From CAXYVC01 sp964292295 (GTDB taxonomy: Bacteria > Acidobacteriota > Holophagae > Holophagales > Holophagaceae): a DNA stretch of 27,134 nucleotides. The stretch spans positions 1-27,134 of the forward strand of contig CAXYVC010000024.1 in the NCBI GenBank assembly GCA_964292295.1, written 5' to 3'. The translations under genes were made by a program, and so were the position numbers. Each line of letters begins with the position of its first letter. Positions within the stretch are counted from its first letter, which is position 1. Shown one piece after another: positions 1-6,539 of the stretch. The notes below the pieces were generated by a model that worked only from the letters and a program-made list of their open reading frames with translations, was not told where the DNA came from and ran no database searches.

Positions 1-272
1 CGCGGGGGGCCCCCCCCCCGCCCGGGGCGCGCGGGCGGGCGGAGGGCGGCGAAGTGGTGGGGGCCGCCCTGGACCCCCGCGCAGAGGATGCGCGCGCCTG
101 GCACCCCGCCCCACGCACCGCCCTGGTGCTGGGCCCCGAGGCCTACGGCCTGGACGCCGCCTGGCGGGCCCGCTGCGACCGCCTCGTGGCCATCCCCATG
201 GCCCGGGGCATCGACAGCCTCAATGTGGCCGCCGCCGGCGCCATCCTGCTGTTCCGCATGACCGGGGGCTGA
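1..272 (+). CDS. SpoU/TrmH-family RNA 2'-O-methyltransferase, C-terminal part
   Basis: This is the C-terminal end of a SPOUT-fold methyltransferase that would transfer a methyl group from SAM to a ribose 2'-OH in rRNA or tRNA. The reading frame is open to the left edge, so the gene starts outside the window; the GTG at 54 is an internal codon. The two SAM-binding knot motifs are visible: LVLGPEAYGL (motif 2, N/P-E-x-x-G-L type) and IPMARGIDSLNVAAAGAILLF split across positions 205-260 (motif 3, with the SLNV core). The usual N-terminal RNA-binding part is missing. The first 50 bases are almost pure G/C runs and translate to Pro/Gly/Arg, which may be contig-end error. The target nucleotide cannot be told from this fragment, so no symbol is given. 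Confidence 0.85.
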   Translation, partial: RGAPPPPGARGRAEGGEVVGAALDPRAEDARAWHPAPRTALVLGPEAYGLDAAWRARCDRLVAIPMARGIDSLNVAAAGAILLFRMTGG

Positions 273-570
273 ACCCGGCCTGGGGCTTGAGGCCAGTCTC
301 CGAAAGGAGGCAGGCGGGAGGCTCATCGACACGTACAGCCCGCGATCCACGGGGAAGCAGGCGGGCACAGGTCTCGCGCAGCCGCGGATGGCCTGCGGGA
401 CCGTTTCAGGAAAGAAGGCGAAACGCTCTTCTTTGCATTCGACACCCGCTGTCGAGCGATGTGCCTTTTCATGGGAGACGGGAACGGCGTCGCCGTTCCC
501 GCAAAAAGCGAACACCCCCTTGACTTTTGCGAAAATTACACGAAACTACCTGCCAGACAACGGAGGAATC
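273..570. other. Structured intergenic stretch without a recognised gene
   Basis: This stretch of almost 300 bases holds no convincing coding frame. It contains several local hairpins: CTCC-GAAA-GGAG at 298-309 with a GNRA loop, CGACA/TGTCG around 440-454, and the 11-bp inverted repeat at 479-501. The segment 520-548 has TTGACT followed by A/T-rich bases and could carry a sigma70-type promoter for the small ORF at 571. I compared it by eye with the c-di-GMP, cobalamin, TPP, SAM and SRP RNA consensus features and found no convincing match. It could be a leader or small RNA, or simply an intergenic region with two promoters. Confidence 0.4.
479..501. repeat. 11-bp perfect inverted repeat (CGGGAACGGCG-T-CGCCGTTCCCG)
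   Basis: The arms 479-489 and 491-501 are exact reverse complements around a single T. As RNA this gives a stem of about ten pairs with a tight GTC loop. It is followed on the plus strand by CAAAAAGC, so it lacks the U-run of an intrinsic terminator in that direction. It may be an operator for a dimeric regulator, a leader hairpin or a terminator read leftward. Confidence 0.5.
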
Positions 571-759
571 ATGCGCGCCTTCGGCTACAAGCTCCCCGAC
601 TTCTTCATGGAATACGGCCCCGTCTTCGCGCCAGGGGGGGAGAAACCCCGCGGGGAGCCCCCCCCCCGCCTGGGCTCGCCCCGCCTGCCCGGGGGGCTCC
701 GGGTCTGGGACCTCCCCAACCGCCCTCTGGCCCGGTGGCGGGCCGCCGAGGCCAGTTGA
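571..759 (+). CDS. Doubtful small ORF, 62 aa
   Basis: An ATG at 571 sits 5-6 bases after GGAGG (562-566), a good ribosome binding site, and opens a 62-residue frame. The first twenty or so residues (MRAFGYKLPDFFMEYG...) look like a normal protein start. The rest is dominated by Pro, Gly and Arg and is encoded by long G and C runs, including ten Cs at 658-667 and a 10-bp inverted repeat. The frame ends three bases before the end of the convergent gene. I recognise no family. It may be the true start of a gene whose downstream part is damaged by homopolymer error or decay, or a spurious frame. Its codons are unlike those of the well-supported neighbours. Confidence 0.3.
   Translation: MRAFGYKLPDFFMEYGPVFAPGGEKPRGEPPPRLGSPRLPGGLRVWDLPNRPLARWRAAEAS
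654..700. repeat. 10-bp inverted repeat with 27-nt loop
   Basis: GGAGCCCCCC (654-663) and GGGGGGCTCC (691-700) are exact reverse complements. The element lies between the convergent small ORF at 571 and the gene ending at 763. No T-run follows on either side, so I do not call it an intrinsic terminator. It could still act as a 3'-end stem for either transcript. Confidence 0.4.
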
Positions 760-762
760 GGC

Positions 763-1596
763 TCAGCCGGCGCGGCCGCCCCGTGCCTCCCCTGCCGGGG
801 CCAGGCCCAGGCCGTGGCGGGCACGGAAGAGAAGCTCGGAGGGGTCCAGCAGCTGGCTGGCGAAGGCCGCCGCGAAGCCGCCCCGAAGACTCCACCCGGC
901 GGGGAGAGCCACCTCACGGCGGATCCGCTCGAAAAGGCCCAAGGCGCCCGGAACATCCGTATCCGGCAGCAGGCAGGCGAAGTGGGTCGCCTCCATTCGG
1001 TTCACCCGGTCGCCCGTTCGGGCCAGAAGTCCCTCCAGGCGTGCCTCCAGCGCCTCCAGTTCCGGCCCGGTCACGGAGGGCCCCTCCGCCGCCACCAGCA
1101 GCAGCGCCAGGGGGCGCTGGGTCCGCTCCGCGCGCCGCCATTCCATCCGGAGGGCCGCCTCAAAAGCGTCCGAATCCTCGCCGGGAGCCAAGACCGCCCG
1201 CGGGCGCCCCCGCGCCAGCACCACCCCGAGGCGCAGCCGGCCCTCCGCCCCCGCGAAGGGAGCCGCCAGGAGCTCCGTGGCTCCGGCCTCCCGCGCGGCC
1301 TCGGCGAGCCCCGGCTCCAGGGCCTCCTCGCGGCAGAGGAGGATGGGCAGCATGGGCCCAGCCTGTGCGCGCAGGGCCCGGCAGCAGGCGAGACCACCCG
1401 GATCCAGCCCCAGAACCACGAAAGCGGTGGCGTCCAGATCCCGGCTCTCCAGAGACAGGCCCCCGCCCTCCTCCAGGTGCACCGCCGCCCCCAGGTCCTC
1501 CAGGCAGCGCGCCAGGCGGACCGAGGCCCCGCGGTCCTCCAGGGCGACCAGTCCCCGGGGCCCGCCAGCGGGAATGGCTTCCGCCGCCACGCTCAC
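763..1596 (-). CDS. Degenerate receiver + degenerate GGDEF-domain protein
   Basis: This 277-aa protein reads like a two-domain signalling protein whose catalytic residues are gone. Residues about 10-115 resemble a CheY-type receiver, but the position of the phosphorylatable Asp (in AFVVLGLDP) carries Gly. Residues about 135-265 resemble a GGDEF diguanylate cyclase domain: the family pattern R-x-G-G-D-E-F followed by LLPDTD is here RMEATHFACLLPDTD, so none of the G-G-D-E signature residues remains. It is therefore unlikely to make c-di-GMP; a binding or scaffold role is possible. It starts at GTG 1596, overlapping the stop of the MgtC-like gene by four bases (GTGA), which implies translational coupling in one operon. 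The fold assignment rests on pattern reading by eye. Confidence 0.65.
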   Translation of the reverse strand: MSVAAEAIPAGGPRGLVALEDRGASVRLARCLEDLGAAVHLEEGGGLSLESRDLDATAFVVLGLDPGGLACCRALRAQAGPMLPILLCREEALEPGLAEAAREAGATELLAAPFAGAEGRLRLGVVLARGRPRAVLAPGEDSDAFEAALRMEWRRAERTQRPLALLLVAAEGPSVTGPELEALEARLEGLLARTGDRVNRMEATHFACLLPDTDVPGALGLFERIRREVALPAGWSLRGGFAAAFASQLLDPSELLFRARHGLGLAPAGEARGGRAG

Positions 1597-2855
1597 ACCC
1601 AGAAGAGCGGCAGCAGCCCCGCCACGGCCAGGCAGGCCAGCATCACCAGGCTCCAGCGCCCCGTCTGGCCCTTGGCGAACGCGAAGGCATAGCCGCCCTT
1701 CATCAGGTTGTTGCTCGCCGTGGCCAGTACGATGCTCACCGTGGCCAGGGGCAGGGAGCTGGCGTCCGCGGAAGCCTGGGTGAGCCCCATGATGAAGGGA
1801 TCCACGTCCGTCACCCCCATGATCGCCGCCAGGCTGTAGACACCCAGGCGCCCCAGGTAGGTGACCGCTAGGTGCGTCACCACCACCATCGCCAGGAAGA
1901 TGAAGGCAAAGAGAAAGGCACTGCGCAGATCCAGGGGGTTGCGGGTGGCCGTGTCCCCCCGCCCGTGGTGGTCCTCGGCGCGGTGGATATGGGACCAGAT
2001 CCAGCCCGCCGCCAGTCCCACGCAGGCCAGGGGGAGGAAGGCCGGAAGCAGCCGCCACATGAGGGGACGGTTGAAGACGCCCACCAGCACGAGCACGCGC
2101 AGGTACATCATCCCGGAGGCGGCCAGGATGGCGCCGGAATAGGTGCCCGGGCGGTTCTCGGTGGCCGCCCGGCGCGCCAGCACCATGGTCGTCACCGTGG
2201 AGCTGTAGATGCCGCCCAGCACGCCGCTCAGCATCACGCCGCCCCGCCCGTGGGCGGCCTTCAGCAGCACATAGCTTCCGTAGGACACCACGCTCACCGC
2301 CACCACCACCAGCCAGGTGCGGTACGGGTTGATCTGGAAGACCGTGAACGACTGGTTCGGCACCAGGGGCAGGATCACCGAGGTGAGCAGCAGGAACTTG
2401 GTGAAGGCCACCACCTCCTCGGGACTGATGCGCTCGGCGATCCCCTCCAGGCTCTCCTTCAGCTCCAGCAGGAAGAGGCTGGAGACCACCAGCGTGCAGG
2501 CGATCCAGAAGTGCCCGTGCAGGACGAGGGCACCCACCAGGTACACCAGGAGCCCCGTCACCTCGGTAGTGATGCCGGCCTCCGTGCTGAAGCGCAGCTT
2601 GAACCAGTACGAGACCAGCATGAACCCGCCCACCACGGCGAAGCCCGCGATGGAGGCCATGGGGTGCCCCCCGCCCAGGAAGGCCACCGCGTACCCCAGC
2701 AGACCGATCAGGGGAAAGGTGCGGATGCCGCCGAAGGTGCGCCGCCCCTCCCGCTTGAGGCTCTCCCGCTCGAGCCCGATGAGGAAGGAGAGCCCCAGCA
2801 CCAGCAGGATCTGGGCCGCCTGGGGCGGCAGGGCACCTAGGATCTTGGGAACCAT
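1593..2855 (-). CDS. MgtC/SapB-type membrane protein with DUF4010 domain
   Basis: This 420-aa inner-membrane protein has the MgtC/SapB N-terminal pattern at residues about 15-140 (LSFLIGLERE...GGIRTFPLIGLLGY) and a DUF4010-like C-terminal half with many hydrophobic segments (about 180-415). I count roughly a dozen hydrophobic stretches. In the family the N-terminal domain is linked to Mg2+ or membrane-potential homeostasis, but no transport reaction is established for the DUF4010 group, so the function stays open. It lies 30 bases downstream of the cupin gene and overlaps the next gene by four bases, so all three probably share one transcript. The start at 2855 has a GCGAGG-like ribosome binding site upstream. 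Confidence 0.85.
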   Translation of the reverse strand: MVPKILGALPPQAAQILLVLGLSFLIGLERESLKREGRRTFGGIRTFPLIGLLGYAVAFLGGGHPMASIAGFAVVGGFMLVSYWFKLRFSTEAGITTEVTGLLVYLVGALVLHGHFWIACTLVVSSLFLLELKESLEGIAERISPEEVVAFTKFLLLTSVILPLVPNQSFTVFQINPYRTWLVVVAVSVVSYGSYVLLKAAHGRGGVMLSGVLGGIYSSTVTTMVLARRAATENRPGTYSGAILAASGMMYLRVLVLVGVFNRPLMWRLLPAFLPLACVGLAAGWIWSHIHRAEDHHGRGDTATRNPLDLRSAFLFAFIFLAMVVVTHLAVTYLGRLGVYSLAAIMGVTDVDPFIMGLTQASADASSLPLATVSIVLATASNNLMKGGYAFAFAKGQTGRWSLVMLACLAVAGLLPLFWV

Positions 2856-2885
2856 CCGGACCTCGCGCGGGAGTGTCCGGCCATT

Positions 2886-3218
2886 CTAGCCCGCGTTCGC
2901 CGCGCTCCCCCGCAGCATCGTCAGCAGCCAGTGGCTGGGTTCCAGGGCGCGCACGCCGTGGGGCACACCCTGGGGAAGGTCCATGCGCCCGCCGGGGCCC
3001 AGGGTGGACCAGGCCCCCGCCACCATCACCTCCAGGCGCCCCGCGACGCAGAGCACCGTGGCGGGAAAGGGCGCGCTGTGGGCGCTGATCTCCTGGCCCT
3101 CGTCCATGGCGAAGAGCACCAGCTTCAGGTCGCCGGGCAGGTCGACCAGAGGCTTCGAGGCGATGGCCCCAGCCCCCAGGGGCAGGGCCTCGGACAGCTG
3201 CGTGATGGGTGCGAACAC
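2886..3218 (-). CDS. Small single-domain cupin protein
   Basis: This 110-aa protein fits one cupin beta-barrel. Residues about 30-100 contain the pattern EGQEISAHSAPFPATVLCVAGRL split by G-rich turns, then LGPGGRMDLPQGVPHGVRAL, which are the two cupin motifs. Motif 1 keeps one His (SAHSA) and motif 2 keeps PxGxPH, so a metal site is plausible but incomplete compared with the 3-His/1-Glu cupins. The start is a GTG at 3218, chosen because an excellent AGGAGGTG site (3230 to 3223) precedes it at normal spacing. It heads the leftward operon with the MgtC-like and receiver-GGDEF genes. Substrate unknown; sensing or binding of a small molecule is as likely as catalysis. Confidence 0.8.
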   Translation of the reverse strand: MFAPITQLSEALPLGAGAIASKPLVDLPGDLKLVLFAMDEGQEISAHSAPFPATVLCVAGRLEVMVAGAWSTLGPGGRMDLPQGVPHGVRALEPSHWLLTMLRGSAANAG

Positions 3219-3222
3219 GAAA

Positions 3223-3230
3223 CACCTCCT
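3223..3230 (-). promoter_or_regulatory. Strong Shine-Dalgarno site for the cupin gene
   Basis: Read on the minus strand this is AGGAGGTG, followed by TTTC and the GTG start codon at 3218. It decides the GTG start of the cupin gene, since no ATG lies nearby in that frame. Confidence 0.8.
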
Positions 3231-3265
3231 GGTCCTTCAGCATGCCCCTCCTCCCGGGCCGCGCC

Positions 3266-3279
3266 TTGACGGCCGTCAA
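3266..3279. promoter_or_regulatory. FNR/Crp-type operator palindrome TTGAC-GGCC-GTCAA
   Basis: This is a perfect 14-bp palindrome between two divergent operons. The TTGAx-N4-xTCAA layout is that of FNR/DNR/HcpR-type regulators. The second gene of the rightward operon encodes a Crp/Fnr protein with the matching E-x-x-S-R recognition helix, so autoregulation is a natural inference. The centre lies 54 bases upstream of the cupin start. A class II position at -41.5 would put that transcript's start near 3231, just before its ribosome binding site. Relative to the rightward operon the site lies only 10-20 bases before the start codon, a position more typical of repression. Confidence 0.6.
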
Positions 3280-3288
3280 GAGCCCGGC

Positions 3289-4593
3289 ATGGTGGAAGGC
3301 ATGCGGCCCGACGCCCTCGCCCCCCTCCTCTCCCAGCGGCTGGATCCCACCTGGAAGGGCTTCCCCCCGGAGCACCCCGGGATCCCCCTCGGGGAGGTGG
3401 GCGCCGCGGGCTGGAACCTCTTCCGGGGCGACCTGGGCAGCCCCGTGGCCGTGCTGCGCCGGGAGCGGCTGGCCCACAACGCCCGGTGGATGCGGGCCTT
3501 CCTGGCCGCCAGCGGCGCGAGCCTCTGCCCCCACGGCAAGACGACGATGGCCCCCCAGCTCTTCCACCGCCAGCTGGCGGAGGGCGCCTGGGGCCTGACG
3601 CTGGCCACGCCCCAGCAGGCGCGCGTGGCCTTCGCCCACGGCGTGCCGCGGGTGCTCCTGGCCAATGAGGTGGTGGACCCTCCGTCCCTCCGCGGCCTCG
3701 GCCACGCCCTGGACGAGGCCGCGGAGCGGGGCCTCACCCTCTTCGCCGACAGCCCGGAGGGCGTCGCCCTGCTCGACCGCCACTGGCGCGCCGCCCGCCC
3801 GCTGCAGGTGCTGGTGGAGACGGGCGTGCCCGGAGGGCGCTGCGGCGCCCGGGACCGGGACGCGGCCCTGGCGGCGGCCCGCGCGGTGAAGGCCAGCCCC
3901 CGCCTGCGCCTGCGGGGCGTGGCCTGCTACGAGGGCATCCTCGCCTCGCCGGATGCGGACGGGGACCGCCGGGCCGTGGAGGCCTGGCTGCGGGAGCTGG
4001 CCGCCCTGGCCCGCGCCTGCGAGGCGGAAGGGCTGTTCGAGACGGAGGAGATCCTCCTCTCCGCGGGGGGCAGCGCGTATTTCGACCTCGTCGCTCGGGA
4101 GCTGGGGGGCGCCGGCCTCCGGGCGCCCAGCCGCGTGCTGCTGCGCAGCGGCTGCTACCTCGCCCACGACGCGGGCCACTACCAGCGCCTGCTGGCCCGT
4201 CTGGAGGGCCGCCTGGACGCGGCCTGGAGGCCCGAGGGCAGCCTCGAGCCCGCCCTGGAGGTCTGGACCCGCGTGCTCTCCCGCCCCGAGCCGGACCTCG
4301 CCTTCCTGGACGCGGGCAAGCGCGACCTCTCCCACGACCTGGGCCTGCCGAAGCCCGGCCGCTGGATCCCGGAAGGAACGCACGCCCCGGAGCCATGCCC
4401 CGACACCTGGCGCGTCACCGCCCTCCACGACCAGCACGCGAAGCTCGAGCTCCCCCCCGACGCGCCGCTCAAGCCGGGAGACCGGGTGGCCCTCCAGGTG
4501 AGCCACCCCTGCACCACCTTCGACCGATGGCCCCTGCTCTTCGAAATCGACGCGGAAGGCGCCGTCCTCGGCGCCCTGCGCACCTGCTTCTGA
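3289..4593 (+). CDS. D-serine dehydratase-like PLP enzyme (amino acid deaminase / D-threonine aldolase family)
   Basis: This is a fold-type III PLP enzyme of about 434 aa. The N-terminal alanine-racemase-like barrel carries PHGKTTMAPQLF, with the Lys expected to bind PLP. The C-terminal domain ends in SHPCTTFDRW, whose His and Cys match the zinc ligands of the eukaryotic-type D-serine dehydratase (DSD1) family. Expected chemistry is deamination or retro-aldol cleavage of a D-hydroxyamino acid; D-serine to pyruvate and ammonia is one option. The start is uncertain: ATG 3289 has a weak AAGAG upstream, while ATG 3301 has a GGAAGG that is too close. It is the first gene of an operon, and the Crp/Fnr gene follows after seven bases with its GAGG site overlapping this stop codon. 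The cytosolic location is inferred from the absence of a signal peptide. Confidence 0.85.
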   Translation: MVEGMRPDALAPLLSQRLDPTWKGFPPEHPGIPLGEVGAAGWNLFRGDLGSPVAVLRRERLAHNARWMRAFLAASGASLCPHGKTTMAPQLFHRQLAEGAWGLTLATPQQARVAFAHGVPRVLLANEVVDPPSLRGLGHALDEAAERGLTLFADSPEGVALLDRHWRAARPLQVLVETGVPGGRCGARDRDAALAAARAVKASPRLRLRGVACYEGILASPDADGDRRAVEAWLRELAALARACEAEGLFETEEILLSAGGSAYFDLVARELGGAGLRAPSRVLLRSGCYLAHDAGHYQRLLARLEGRLDAAWRPEGSLEPALEVWTRVLSRPEPDLAFLDAGKRDLSHDLGLPKPGRWIPEGTHAPEPCPDTWRVTALHDQHAKLELPPDAPLKPGDRVALQVSHPCTTFDRWPLLFEIDAEGAVLGALRTCF

Positions 4594-4600
4594 GGTCCCC

Positions 4601-5242
4601 ATGGGCATCCCCGCCTGGTACCAGGCCCCCCTCTTCGCCTCCTTGAGCCCCGCTCAGCGCGCCGCGCTGGAGGCCATCGCAGGCACCCGGAGCCTGGAGG
4701 CCCAGCAAGTGCTCTTCCACGAGGAGGATCCCTGCACGGGCTTCTACGTGCTCGTGGAGGGCGCCATCCAGCTCACCCGCGCCGGCGATGCCCCCAGCGC
4801 CCACCCCACCCTGGCGGTGGTGCTGCCCGTGGCCTCCTTTGCGGAGGCGGCCATGTTCGGGGACGAGGCCTTCCCGGCCACCGCCACCGCCCTGAAGCCC
4901 AGCCGCGTGGTGCACTTCCCCAAGGCGCGCTTCCTCGGGGCCCTGCGGGAGGACCCCGCCCTCGCCATGGCGGTGATCCACGCCCAGGCGGTCTGGCTGC
5001 GCAGGCTCACCCGCAAGGTGCAGGAGCTCTCCGGCACCCCCAGCGGAGACCGCCTGCGCGCCTGGTTGCGCCAGCAGCTCCCCGCGCCCGGGAGCACCCT
5101 GCAACTCCAGATGCCCAAGAAGGCCTTGGCCGCCCAGCTGGGCATGACGCCCGAGACGCTCTCCCGCAGCCTGCGGAGCCTCCAGGAGGAGGGCGCGCTG
5201 GAGGTGACGGGACGCCTGCTCCGGCGCCGGGGCCCCCTGTGA
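4601..5242 (+). CDS. Crp/Fnr-family transcriptional regulator
   Basis: This 213-aa protein has an N-terminal cyclic-nucleotide-binding-type beta-roll (residues about 10-125), a dimerisation helix (about 125-150) and a C-terminal winged helix. The recognition helix contains TPETLSRSLRSL, with Glu-x-x-Ser-Arg as in FNR, whose Glu, Ser and Arg read a TTGA half-site. There is no N-terminal Cys cluster, so it is not a [4Fe-4S] FNR. The cAMP-binding residues of Crp are not evident either. A haem- or redox-sensing DNR/HcpR-like protein is a reasonable guess. The TTGAC-N4-GTCAA palindrome at 3266 is the obvious candidate target. The stop codon overlaps the start of the cytochrome gene by four bases. 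Confidence 0.88.
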   Translation: MGIPAWYQAPLFASLSPAQRAALEAIAGTRSLEAQQVLFHEEDPCTGFYVLVEGAIQLTRAGDAPSAHPTLAVVLPVASFAEAAMFGDEAFPATATALKPSRVVHFPKARFLGALREDPALAMAVIHAQAVWLRRLTRKVQELSGTPSGDRLRAWLRQQLPAPGSTLQLQMPKKALAAQLGMTPETLSRSLRSLQEEGALEVTGRLLRRRGPL

Positions 5243-5688
5243 AGGGAAAGGGGCCGCTTCCGGCCTTGGCCGCCTGCGCCCTCCTCCTGGGCCTCAGCCT
5301 GGCCTGGCAGGGACCAACCGGCACCAAGGCACCCGAGGCCGGCAACTGCACGGCCTGCCACGCCATGCGCGGCCACGCGGAGGCATGGAAGGCCAGCACC
5401 CACGCCAAGGCCGCGAGCTGCACAGACTGCCACCTGCCCCACGAGAACCGGATCAAGGCAGGGGTCTTCGGCGCCGCGGACGGCCTGCGCCACGCCGCCG
5501 TCGCCCTCCTGGCCCCGGACCGCACCCCGCGCCTGGGGGAAGCGGGCACCCGGGTGCTGCAGGCCAACTGCCTGCGCTGCCACGGCGCGGATGCAGCCCC
5601 TCCGGCGAAGCCCACCCCCGCCTGCGCCGTCCATCTGGAGCCCGGCCGCACCTGCACCGACTGCCACGCCTCGCCCCACCGGCGCTGA
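5239..5688 (+). CDS. NrfH-like tetrahaem c-type cytochrome
   Basis: This 149-aa protein has an N-terminal hydrophobic segment (residues about 7-23) serving as signal or membrane anchor, then four CxxCH haem-c motifs: CTACH, CTDCH, CLRCH and CTDCH. The first pair has NrfH/NapC spacing (CTACHAM...W..STHA...CTDCHLPHE), so it belongs with the quinol-oxidising cytochromes that feed periplasmic reductases. No nrfA or other reductase gene is next to it. The start is the GTG at 5239, inside the stop of the regulator gene (GTGA overlap), so it is the last gene of the dsd-like/crp operon. It would act at the outer face of the cytoplasmic membrane, carrying electrons from the quinone pool to an unknown partner. 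Confidence 0.87.
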   Translation: MKGKGPLPALAACALLLGLSLAWQGPTGTKAPEAGNCTACHAMRGHAEAWKASTHAKAASCTDCHLPHENRIKAGVFGAADGLRHAAVALLAPDRTPRLGEAGTRVLQANCLRCHGADAAPPAKPTPACAVHLEPGRTCTDCHASPHRR

Positions 5689-5726
5689 GCCCCAAGCTCC
5701 TGAAGCGGACGGAGGACGCCCCGGGT

Positions 5727-6539
5727 TCAGCGCCCCGCGAGCTGGGCGCCCACGTCGGCCACGGCGACGGACATGGCGTCCTCCGCCAGGCGCAGGGTGG
5801 CGCGGAGGTCCCGCCCGTCCTTGCGGTAGAGGGCCTGGATCTGGATCAGGGCGCCCTTGAAGTTGCCCTCGATCTCCCAGCCCGCCGCCTCCAGGGCCCG
5901 CCGGTAGGCGAAGGTGAACTCGTGAGCCGAAGGGGGCGCGGCCAGCGCGTACTGCTTCTCGATGAAGTTGACGATCTGGATCGCCTGGCGGCCGTCCGGG
6001 AAGACCACCCCCACGGGCCCGGCCGAACCCACGCAGCCCAGCAGCACCGCCCCCGGCGAGGGGGGCGGGAAGGGGAGGTCCCGGCCCGGCGGGGGGGGGG
6101 GCGCCACCTGGGGGCCGGGCGACGTCAGTTCCAGGCGCCGGGGCTCGCCGCGCTGCACCAGCACCACCGCCAGCTCGCCGCTGCCGCCGGGGCTCACGCG
6201 CAGCCAGGCTTCGGGGCCCTTCCCTTCCAGGCGCGCCACCCCCCGCTGCTCCCACACCCAGGTCCAGCCCGCCGCCTCCAGCGCGGGCTTGAGCCACTGG
6301 AGCAGGGTGCTCGGCCCCCGCCGCCCCTCGGCGGCCTCCAGGGCGAACCGCCAGGCGGGCCCCTCCACCACGCTGCGGCCCCGCCCTCCCGGAAGCTCGA
6401 AGGCCACCTGGTCGAAGGGCACGAAGGCGGCGCTGCCCTCCTTCACCTGCAGCTCGGCGGGAAGCGTGCACGCGGGAGGGGGCGGCACGGCCGCGGGGGC
6501 GGGCTGGACGAGCGCGGGCAGGATCAGGAGCGGATGCAT
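5727..6539 (-). CDS. Secreted hypothetical protein with two related halves
   Basis: This is a 270-aa protein with a short hydrophobic N-terminus and a Pro/Ala-rich stretch ending near PPPPACTLP, suggesting export; the Cys could be a lipid site, but the lipobox is poor. I chose ATG 6539 because it directly precedes the hydrophobic stretch. Residues about 75-130 and 205-265 look like repeats of one module: both contain ALEAAGW followed by strand-rich sequence (VWEQRGVARLEGKG... and IEGNFKGALIQIQALYRKDG...). The two modules are joined by a Pro-rich linker encoded partly by a run of eleven Gs on the plus strand (6091-6101). I recognise no named family. It is divergent from the MFS gene and convergent with the cytochrome gene. 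Confidence 0.65.
   Translation of the reverse strand: MHPLLILPALVQPAPAAVPPPPACTLPAELQVKEGSAAFVPFDQVAFELPGGRGRSVVEGPAWRFALEAAEGRRGPSTLLQWLKPALEAAGWTWVWEQRGVARLEGKGPEAWLRVSPGGSGELAVVLVQRGEPRRLELTSPGPQVAPPPPPGRDLPFPPPSPGAVLLGCVGSAGPVGVVFPDGRQAIQIVNFIEKQYALAAPPSAHEFTFAYRRALEAAGWEIEGNFKGALIQIQALYRKDGRDLRATLRLAEDAMSVAVADVGAQLAGR
6091..6101. repeat. Poly-G tract of 11 inside a coding region
   Basis: Eleven consecutive Gs on the plus strand encode part of the Pro-rich linker of the minus-strand hypothetical protein. At this length the frame continues through to the stop, so the gene is in frame as sequenced. Such tracts can slip in replication or be miscalled in sequencing. Confidence 0.7.

Noticed and set aside
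287..420. Known riboswitch or SRP/RNase P RNA in the leader region
   Set aside because: Some bases look similar (CCGAAAGGAGGCAG), but the required core sequences and spacing of these RNAs are not present.
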